Of a stretch of 64,000 nt of DNA, positions 56,516-64,000 are shown piece after piece (the first letter of the stretch is position 1; each line of letters begins with the position of its first letter). The notes beneath the pieces are model-generated. The model saw nothing but the letters and a program-made list of their open reading frames with translations. It was not told the DNA's origin and did no database searches. A program made the translations under genes and the position numbers. Origin of the DNA: CAYSPG01 sp964432885 (GTDB lineage Bacteria; Bacteroidota; Bacteroidia; AKYH767-A; OLB10); assembly GCA_964432885.1 (NCBI GenBank), contig CAYSPG010000004.1, forward strand, positions 167,339 through 231,338, in the 5' to 3' direction.

Positions 56516-56585
56516 GGGCAGGTATCTGAGTGAAAAATCGTTTAACGCCTCTATAAAAATAATCTTTGATTTTTGAGTCAGCCTC
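56478..56585. mobile_element. Possible IS or MITE remnant with 15-bp inverted ends
   Basis: GAGGCTGTCTCAAAA (56478-56492) and TTTTGAGTCAGCCTC (56571-56585) are inverted copies with one mismatch, enclosing 78 bp without coding capacity. The end sequence resembles termini I recall from IS1182-like elements. No clear target duplication is seen. The rest of the 436-bp gap 56456-56891 holds only AT-rich sequence and the palindrome at 56809. Confidence 0.4.
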
Positions 56586-56808
56586 ATTTTTCTTCTAAAA
56601 CCATACTAGTTTTTAAATACATTTTTATATGTTTCAAAACATCAAATTTTATTTTGATTATTCAGTTTTAATTTACATATTTGGCATTCAAAATAATTAC
56701 CGAACCAGATTTTACTATTTTGGTTATTAAATCAAACTTCAGTAATATATTTTTCCTGTAAACCGAAGGAAAAAATGTACATATTTAAGAACTTAATAGT
56801 GGGGGGAT

Positions 56809-56824
56809 ACACAAAATTTTGTGT
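56809..56824. promoter_or_regulatory. Perfect 16-bp palindrome ACACAAAATTTTGTGT
   Basis: A loop-free dyad 68 bp before the ATG of the next giant gene, just upstream of TATTTTTG (56849-56856), which fits TAnnTTTG. Its place would suit a dimeric regulator; no matching regulator gene is in the window. Confidence 0.4.
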
Positions 56825-56891
56825 GAATTTACCTTCGTATTTGAACAATATTTTTGCAAGCATAAATTAACCATAATCAAAACATAAAACA

Positions 56892-59800
56892 ATGATTAAA
56901 AATTACCAAAACCAAAATGCCTTAGCCATAAACAGTTGGCTAAGAAGAGCAATTCTTGTTATTGCAACACTTATGTATGCAATAAACTCAAATGCACAAG
57001 TGGGTACACCTTCCTATTTAAACGGAACTGCAACAACATCCAACACAATTCCATTAAACTTTACGTCAAACAAGGCACAATGGATATATGCTCCCGGAGC
57101 ATTTACCACTTTAGGGGGTGGGGCCGGGTCTCCGTTACCCGCAGGGCAAAACCTTACTAAAATGTACATAAAATTTTCGGGAACTGTAAATGCTACAAAT
57201 GCGGTAACAAATCTTACTATTTCGTTGGCACAAAATGTTGGCACAATAAGTGCATTTCCGCAAGCACCTGCAACTACGGGAGTACCGTTTTATACAGGAT
57301 TAACACAGGTGTTTTTTCAATCTAGTTTTGTGTTTACCGGTATTGTAGCCAATGCATGGTATGGCATTCCTCTTCAAACTCCTTTTCCTTACGACCCTTC
57401 TTTAGCCCTGCTAGCTGAGGTTAAGGTTACATCCACAACAAGTGGAAACAGTGTGGCTACAATGCCTGCTATTTCCGGTGTAAGCCAGAGGATATACGGT
57501 GCCAATGCTTCAGCAACAGGTACAGCAAATACATTATTAACTCCAATAGGTTTTGATGTTGTTCCCAGTGCTGTTTGTACAGCACCACCTACACCTGGTA
57601 CAGCAACTGCTTCTCCATCATCTGGTATTTGTTTGGGAGCAAATATAGCATTAGGTCTCTCAGGTGCATCGTCTGGATCAGGTCAAACTTATCAATGGCA
57701 GGAATCGACATTAGTAGGTGGACCATATACCAATTTAGGCGCATCTTCCGGCACACCATTATTAAATACACCAGCTACTTCCACTAAATATTATCGTTGC
57801 GAAGTAACGTGCAGTGGTAATTCGCAACTAAGTACCCCTGTTTTGGTAACTGTTAATCCATCATTTCCTGGAGGTACCTATACTATAAACTCTGCGCTTG
57901 CTACAAGTGGTACCAATTTTCAAACCTTTAATGCTTTTGCTTCCGCACTCAATTGCGGCATAGCGGGTGCTGTAGTTGTAAATGTGGTTGCAGGCAGCGG
58001 GCCTTATAATGAGCAGGTTATATTTAATGCCATTGGCGGAACTTCGGCTGTTAATACTATTACCATAAACGGCAATGGTGTTACATTAGCATCGGGCGCT
58101 GGTACAGTTACCAATCCTTCAACACTTGAGTTAAACGGTACCGATTACATGACAATAAATAATTTAATAGTTGAAGCAAGCGGTGCCACCTACGCATTTG
58201 CAGCCCATCTGTGGAATAATGCTGATAACAATGCATTTAACAACTGTACATTTAACTGCCCTGCCAACGGAACACCAACTACTCACGTTCCTTTTTCTGT
58301 AACGGGTACATCAGGTACGTTGGCAACAGGCTCATCGGGCAGCAACAATGTTATTACAGGTTGTACCATGTTTGGCGGATATTACAATACTGTGTTTTAT
58401 GGCAACAGTGCTTCTCCCAATACAGGTAATAAGGTAATAAATTGCAACATTCGCGACCAGTATTTATATGCCACCTATAACTTTTATCAAAATGGAATCG
58501 AATATAGAGGCAACACACTTGAGCGGCCAACCCGTACAACACTTAGCACCTATTACGGATTGTATTTTAGCACAGGTTGCACCAACGTATTGGTTAACGG
58601 CAACAGGATACGCCATCCTTGGGCTACAGCCCCCACAAGCACTGGCACACTTTATGGTATTTATTGCACTATAGATGCTTCGGTTGGTAACGAAAACAGA
58701 TTTTTTAACAACATTATTTCCGATTTAAATTTTGAAGGAACCATTTATGCCATGTACATGTCGGGCTCTGATTATTGGAAAGCCTATCACAATACCATTT
58801 CTCTTGATAATACAACTTCAACTACGGCTAGCACGTGTTATGGCTTTTATTGTACAGGTACACTGGCCTATGATGTGCGCAATAATATTGTAACCATATC
58901 GCGCGGTGGCACTGCAACTAAATATTGTGTGTATTACAGCACACCAGCAGCGGCTACAAGTAATAACAACAACTTATATATGAATGCTGCTGCCGGTATA
59001 AATAACATTGGATACAACGGCACGGCCTTCACAACTCTGGCAGCTTGGCAGGCAGGTTCAGGAAAAGATGCTAATAGCGTTAGTGTAAACCCACTATATA
59101 TTTCTCCTGCTACAAATGACTATACCCCAGCAAACGGATTGGTAAATGATATTGGTCAGGGCGGATTGGGAGTTACAACCGATATATTAGGTACAAGCCG
59201 CTCAGTTACAAATCCTGATCCAGGTGCTTATGAGTTTTCGCTTGGCGGATTGGATGCAGGCATTAGTTGGGTAAGCCCAACAAGCCCAGCGGTAGCAGGA
59301 ACATATCCTATTGTAGTTAACATTAATAACACGCAGGCGCAAACCATAGTAAGCTTAACGCTTAGTTACAATGCCGGAGCAGGCCCGGTAACAGAAACGT
59401 TTACAGGTTTAAATATTACTTCGGGTACCAATCAGAATATAACATTTGCTACCCAATATACTTTATCGTCAAGTGTTACAGTTACGGCAAACATAATTGA
59501 TGTTAATGGAGGTGCTGATGCTGTAAGCGGAAATAATACAGTAAATTACAGTTTGTGTATATCGTTGGCCGGTACTTATACTATTAACAGTGCAGTGGCC
59601 ACCGGAGGCACCAATTTTCAAACGTTTAATGCAGCGGTGGCTGCTTTAGCGTGCGGTATAGCAAACCCCATAGTTTTTAATGTGGTTGCAAGCAGTGGCC
59701 CGTATAACGAGCAGGTAAGTATTGGCGCTATTACAGGAGCATCCTCAGTAAACACAGTTACATTTAACGGAAACGGTAACACATTAACTTTTGCCGCAAC

Positions 59801-62800
59801 TTTAGCGGCTGCTCCACATACCTTTGTATTAAACGGAGCCGATTATATAAACGTAAATAACCTGATAATTGCCGGCACAGGAGCTACTTATGCATTGGTA
59901 TGCCACCTGTGGAATCAGGCCGACAACAATACATTTACCAACTGTACCTTTAATGCTCCTGCAAATGGAACTTCAACAACACAAGTTCCTTTTTCTATCA
60001 GCGGATCGGCAACAGCGGCCACCACATCAGGCCTTAGCGGTAACAACAACGTAATTACAGGCTGCACCATCTTTAGCGGCTATTACAACACTTGTTTGGT
60101 AGGTAACAGCACTTCGCCAAGCACAGGAAACCAAATTATTAACTGTAACATTCGCGACCAGTATTTTTATGGTTTATATAACCTGTATCAAAACGGTGCT
60201 ATACTTCGTGGCAATATAATAGAGCGCCCAACCCGAACTACGCTTAGTACTTTTTATGGTATATATATAAGTACAAGCTGCACCAATATGCTGATAGAAA
60301 AAAACAGAATACGCCATCCTTTTGGCACAGCCATTACCAATACAGGAACGGCTTATGGCATATACAATGTATCGGCCGGTACGGCAGGTAACGAAAACAG
60401 GTGTTATAACAACATAGTTTCTGACATGAATTCAGCCGGAACCATTTATGGTATTTATGTAAACTCATACAATAAAATATACCATAACACGGTATCGTTG
60501 GATCAAACAGCGTCAGCATCAACCGGCACTACATACACAATTTACTGCACCGGTGGTATAAATACCGAAATAAGAAACAACAATATAAGCGTTCGAAGAG
60601 GCGGAACAGGTATTAAATACTGTTTGTATTACGCAAGTTTACCTTCCATTTCAAACAACAATAATTTGTACATGAACTCCGCAGCGGGTACAAATTATGT
60701 AGGATATTATTTATCCACTTATGCAACGCTGGCTTTATGGCAGGGTGCCGGCTATGACTTAAACAGCGTAAGCACCAACCCGTTATTTGTAAATCCTACA
60801 GTTGGAAATTATAAGCCCAACAGCTCGGTTCTTGATAATACAGGTGCAGCAATAGCCGCAGTTGCAGACGACATACTTGGTGTACTTCGTAACGCAACCA
60901 ATCCCGACCCCGGTGCTTATGAATTTTCGGTAGCACCAAAAGATGCAGGCGCAACAGCATTAATTACTCCTGCAGTTGCATCATGCTTTACCAATGCTGA
61001 AACAATTACTGTTTCGATATTTAATTATGGTTCAACAACTCTTGATTTTGCCGTTGATCCGGTAACAGTAACAGTGAGCGTAACAGGAGCTAACACGGCT
61101 ACCCTTACGGGCAATGCATCTGGTACATTAGCAGTTGGAGCATCAACAAACGTTACCATGTCAACAACACTTGACATGTCGGCATTGGGAACTTACACAT
61201 TTAATGCATATACCACTATGGCAAGCGATGGTGATAACAGCAACGATGCAATGGATGCCGCTACCCGAACAGCTTCAGTTAATGCAGGTGCTATTACTCC
61301 AACATCTGTTACCATTTGTGTTTCAGGAACACCCACATTAACCCTTGCAGGCAGCAGCGGATTAATACAATGGCAGGAGTCATCGGTTGGTGCTACCGGC
61401 CCATGGACAAATGTGGGCACCGGAACCACAACATACTCACCCGCAGCAGCCATTACCCAAAACATGTGGTATCAGGCTGAGTTAAGTTGTAACGCAAGCA
61501 CAGCAACATCCAATGTAGTTGCAGCCACCGTTACCTCTCCTCAAATTATTAATACCACACCGGCATCACGTTGTGGTTTTGGTAACATTACACTTGGTGC
61601 AACAGGTACAGGACAGGGTACTGTAAGCTGGTATGCAAATTCAACAGGAGGAAGCCCGCTTGGAACAGGCAATACATTTACTACATCAGTAAATGGAACA
61701 ACAACTTTTTATGCCGAGGAAAGTGTTGCTGGTGGCTCGTCAGGTGCTACACCTATATTAATTACAGAGGCTGATTTGGGAGGAAATGATCAGTTAGAAA
61801 TTCAAAACGTATCGGGTTCTCCTGTAAACGTAACCGGATGGAAAGTTGCCATTAGCGATAGCTATACAGATATAACATCGGTTAACGCAAATATTCAAAC
61901 ATTAAGCGGCACAATGGCTCCTGGCCAAACAATGACATGGACAGACAACACCGCAGGGCCCAATTATTGGGGAAGCAATATGTTTTGGAATCCGGGAGCG
62001 TTTCCCAGTTTTACAGGATGGGCTGCAATTTTAGATAACAACAATGTGCTTGTTGATTTTGTTGTATGGAATTGGCCATCAGCAAACATTCAGGGAGCAA
62101 CAATAGTAGTTGGTGGAAACAGCTACACGGTAGGAACACAGTGGAGTGGCAATGGAATAGATGCTACAACAGTTGCTGCAACTCAAAGTTTGTCTCGTCA
62201 GGGAACAAATGACAATAACAATTTGAGTGATTTTTCAATAATTAATTTATCAATGGGAACTACCAATCCAGGCATGACGCTACCGTTTACCGGATTTGGA
62301 TGTTCGAGTACGCGCGTGGGGGTATTAGCAACAGTAACTCCTGCACCCGCACTTACAGTAATAGCTGCTGACCCAACACTATGCCCTGGTGGTTCTACCA
62401 CAATATCTGTAAGTAGTATTAACGATCCCGATTATACATACTCATGGGCAAGTAATCCTGCAGGATATGCAAATACAAATGCCGGACCCCATTCGGTAAG
62501 TCCAACGGCAACTACATGGTATGTTGCTACAGGTATTGATAACTCAGCAGGGCCTAATGCAGGATGCGCAATAAAAGACAGTGTGCAGATTGTAACAGGC
62601 ACAACCCTTAGTGCAGGAACAGTGAGTGCATCTCAAACTACTTTCTGCCAGACAGGTGTTCCTACCTTATCAGTTGCAGGTGCCGATGGTGGGGCGTTAC
62701 AATGGCAGAGTTCCACAATAAGTTCCAGCGGCCCATGGACAAATGTGGGAACTGGTTCTACAGTGTATGCTCCCGGCACAGTTACAGTTACTACTTATTA

Positions 62801-64000
62801 TCAAGTGCGAGTTCAGTGCCAAAGCACGCAGGTGTTTTCAAACGTGGTTACAGTAACGGTTAATAATCCGCAAATACTTAGCTCAAGCGGTGCTACACGA
62901 TGTGGTGTTGGCCAGGTAACTTTATCTGCTACACCAAACAGCGGTACCATAAACTGGTATAATGTCCCCTCAGGAGGAACTACCCTTGCAACAGGTACTA
63001 CCTATTCACCAACAGTATCCGGAACAACTACTTATTATGCAGCCGCAACTGATGGCGGGGGTAATGGAAGTTTAGGATTGCCTAATCGCGTTGGAGCAAC
63101 AACCAACTCAGGATATTCGGATATTGGATTAATGTTTGATGCTTATCAGGCATTTACTTTAAATACAGTTGCAATTTATCCTGTAGCGACTACGCCAAGC
63201 GGAAACGTAACTGCAGTAATAGCTCTTAAAAATTCGGCAGGTACAATTCTGCAAAGTACAACTGTTTCGGTTCCGACTTCAGTTTCACCAGGAATTAAAA
63301 CAGTAGTTAACTTAAATTTTGCTGTGCCAATTGGAACAGGCCATCGTTTGGTATTTAATTCTGCATCTGGCGGAGGCATTACCGGATTTATCAGGGAAGT
63401 AACTACTGGGTTTACCTATCCATATACTTTGGCAGGCGTTGCAAGTATTACCTCTGCCTATACAGGTGGTGCGTCATCAGCTTATTATTATTATTTCTAC
63501 GATTGGCAGTTATCTACCGGCTGTGAAGGTTCACGTGTGCCGGTTGTTGCTACTGTAAATCCTGCTCCGCCAGTTACAATAACTGTAACCAATCAAACCA
63601 AATGCACAGGCCAAACAACAACACTTACTGCTACCAGCACCAACCCAGGTTATAGCTACATCTGGAATCCGGGAAGTTTAACAGGATCATCAGTAACTGT
63701 AAATCCAGGTTCAAACACAACGTACACACTTAGCGCTACTGATATTTCGGGTGGCGTATATGACCAATGTGCTGCTTCAGGAACAGCAAACATAGCTGTG
63801 GTAAACCAACTTCCCCCCGACCCAATAGCCAACAGCAACGCAGTTAATGGAGGAGTATGCGAAGGAACAGCACTTAGTCTAAGCTCAGATAACATCCAAA
63901 CAGGTCAAAGTACAGGCAACATATTTTCATGGAGCGGCCCAAGCAGTTACAGCAGCAATTTCCAAAATCCAACGGTAACCAACAGCGCCTCACCGGCCAC
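56892..64000 (+). CDS. Giant secreted beta-helix/Ig/LTD protein, 3' end outside window
   Basis: Open frame from ATG 56892 to the window end, at least 2369 codons. A signal segment (~14-36; WLRRAILVIATLMYAINSNAQ-like) precedes an N-terminal beta domain (~40-215) and an Ig-like unit. Two right-handed beta-helix blocks follow (~326-783 and ~893-1349), duplicates of each other (GTYTINSA ... FNCTF/NCTFN ... NCNIRDQY ... NPDPGAYEFS). Then come CARDB and Ig-like units, a lamin-tail domain (~1619-1806; LITEADLGGNDQLEIQNVSG), a lectin-like segment (~2055-2215) and Ig repeats matching the neighbouring giants. A T9SS domain is expected beyond the window. Beta-helices often bind or cleave polysaccharides, but no catalytic set is visible. 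Confidence 0.88.
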   Translation, partial: MIKNYQNQNALAINSWLRRAILVIATLMYAINSNAQVGTPSYLNGTATTSNTIPLNFTSNKAQWIYAPGAFTTLGGGAGSPLPAGQNLTKMYIKFSGTVNATNAVTNLTISLAQNVGTISAFPQAPATTGVPFYTGLTQVFFQSSFVFTGIVANAWYGIPLQTPFPYDPSLALLAEVKVTSTTSGNSVATMPAISGVSQRIYGANASATGTANTLLTPIGFDVVPSAVCTAPPTPGTATASPSSGICLGANIALGLSGASSGSGQTYQWQESTLVGGPYTNLGASSGTPLLNTPATSTKYYRCEVTCSGNSQLSTPVLVTVNPSFPGGTYTINSALATSGTNFQTFNAFASALNCGIAGAVVVNVVAGSGPYNEQVIFNAIGGTSAVNTITINGNGVTLASGAGTVTNPSTLELNGTDYMTINNLIVEASGATYAFAAHLWNNADNNAFNNCTFNCPANGTPTTHVPFSVTGTSGTLATGSSGSNNVITGCTMFGGYYNTVFYGNSASPNTGNKVINCNIRDQYLYATYNFYQNGIEYRGNTLERPTRTTLSTYYGLYFSTGCTNVLVNGNRIRHPWATAPTSTGTLYGIYCTIDASVGNENRFFNNIISDLNFEGTIYAMYMSGSDYWKAYHNTISLDNTTSTTASTCYGFYCTGTLAYDVRNNIVTISRGGTATKYCVYYSTPAAATSNNNNLYMNAAAGINNIGYNGTAFTTLAAWQAGSGKDANSVSVNPLYISPATNDYTPANGLVNDIGQGGLGVTTDILGTSRSVTNPDPGAYEFSLGGLDAGISWVSPTSPAVAGTYPIVVNINNTQAQTIVSLTLSYNAGAGPVTETFTGLNITSGTNQNITFATQYTLSSSVTVTANIIDVNGGADAVSGNNTVNYSLCISLAGTYTINSAVATGGTNFQTFNAAVAALACGIANPIVFNVVASSGPYNEQVSIGAITGASSVNTVTFNGNGNTLTFAATLAAAPHTFVLNGADYINVNNLIIAGTGATYALVCHLWNQADNNTFTNCTFNAPANGTSTTQVPFSISGSATAATTSGLSGNNNVITGCTIFSGYYNTCLVGNSTSPSTGNQIINCNIRDQYFYGLYNLYQNGAILRGNIIERPTRTTLSTFYGIYISTSCTNMLIEKNRIRHPFGTAITNTGTAYGIYNVSAGTAGNENRCYNNIVSDMNSAGTIYGIYVNSYNKIYHNTVSLDQTASASTGTTYTIYCTGGINTEIRNNNISVRRGGTGIKYCLYYASLPSISNNNNLYMNSAAGTNYVGYYLSTYATLALWQGAGYDLNSVSTNPLFVNPTVGNYKPNSSVLDNTGAAIAAVADDILGVLRNATNPDPGAYEFSVAPKDAGATALITPAVASCFTNAETITVSIFNYGSTTLDFAVDPVTVTVSVTGANTATLTGNASGTLAVGASTNVTMSTTLDMSALGTYTFNAYTTMASDGDNSNDAMDAATRTASVNAGAITPTSVTICVSGTPTLTLAGSSGLIQWQESSVGATGPWTNVGTGTTTYSPAAAITQNMWYQAELSCNASTATSNVVAATVTSPQIINTTPASRCGFGNITLGATGTGQGTVSWYANSTGGSPLGTGNTFTTSVNGTTTFYAEESVAGGSSGATPILITEADLGGNDQLEIQNVSGSPVNVTGWKVAISDSYTDITSVNANIQTLSGTMAPGQTMTWTDNTAGPNYWGSNMFWNPGAFPSFTGWAAILDNNNVLVDFVVWNWPSANIQGATIVVGGNSYTVGTQWSGNGIDATTVAATQSLSRQGTNDNNNLSDFSIINLSMGTTNPGMTLPFTGFGCSSTRVGVLATVTPAPALTVIAADPTLCPGGSTTISVSSINDPDYTYSWASNPAGYANTNAGPHSVSPTATTWYVATGIDNSAGPNAGCAIKDSVQIVTGTTLSAGTVSASQTTFCQTGVPTLSVAGADGGALQWQSSTISSSGPWTNVGTGSTVYAPGTVTVTTYYQVRVQCQSTQVFSNVVTVTVNNPQILSSSGATRCGVGQVTLSATPNSGTINWYNVPSGGTTLATGTTYSPTVSGTTTYYAAATDGGGNGSLGLPNRVGATTNSGYSDIGLMFDAYQAFTLNTVAIYPVATTPSGNVTAVIALKNSAGTILQSTTVSVPTSVSPGIKTVVNLNFAVPIGTGHRLVFNSASGGGITGFIREVTTGFTYPYTLAGVASITSAYTGGASSAYYYYFYDWQLSTGCEGSRVPVVATVNPAPPVTITVTNQTKCTGQTTTLTATSTNPGYSYIWNPGSLTGSSVTVNPGSNTTYTLSATDISGGVYDQCAASGTANIAVVNQLPPDPIANSNAVNGGVCEGTALSLSSDNIQTGQSTGNIFSWSGPSSYSSNFQNPTVTNSASPA

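Overview
The window comes from an AT-rich chromosome of the phylum Bacteroidota. Many secreted proteins end in type IX secretion (T9SS) sorting domains: type A with an xPNPx strand, and type B of the gliding-motility kind. There are also GEVED modules, delta-60 beta-propellers, a BY-kinase of the Wzc class, and the one promoter I can place has the Bacteroidota form (TTTG, 19 bases, TAnnTTTG). Order or genus cannot be fixed from the sequence. I saw no rRNA, tRNA, CRISPR array or intact transposase.

Layout. 1-3229 is the 3' part of a very large type B T9SS protein. 3306-21814 is mostly housekeeping and signalling: metF, a TMTC-like TPR membrane protein, a tatA / small membrane protein / EnvC-like group, a radical SAM protein, a toroid-repeat protein, an AlkA-like glycosylase, two sensor kinases (one TPR-linked, one hybrid with receiver and HPt), a coiled-coil lipoprotein and rsmI. 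T9SS cargo genes are scattered among them. 21820-37381 holds surface-polysaccharide functions: a toroid protein, an ABC exporter, a Wzc-like kinase, gmd and fcl. Between gmd and fcl lie a T9SS beta-propeller, a possible gene remnant, a family-less cytoplasmic protein and about 1.7 kb of repeat-rich DNA. 37690-64000 is a same-strand array of huge T9SS adhesin-like genes (1521, 615, 555, 2665 and more than 2369 codons), interrupted by one non-secreted protein. The last gene runs off the window.

How the genes fit together. gmd and fcl make GDP-L-fucose from GDP-mannose. The Wzc-like kinase and the ABC exporter would serve polymer assembly and export. The T9SS cargo would be delivered to the same cell surface, although no T9SS machinery gene is present here. 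The two kinases may sense envelope or internal states, but no target gene can be named.

The most notable non-coding find is a pair of elements, each exactly 208 bp (33751-33958 and 46627-46834). They share 18-bp terminal inverted repeats and nested perfect or near-perfect hairpins. One is flanked by a perfect 9-bp direct repeat and the other by an 8/9 repeat, so they look like copies of one non-autonomous, MITE-like transposable element. Their hairpin arms differ between copies while still pairing within each copy. Other points of interest are terminator-like hairpins in the leaders of two giant adhesin genes, an 89-bp near-identical block shared by two adhesin genes 9.5 kb apart, a duplicated 1.4-kb beta-helix unit, and a 20-bp inverted repeat flanking the ABC exporter gene.
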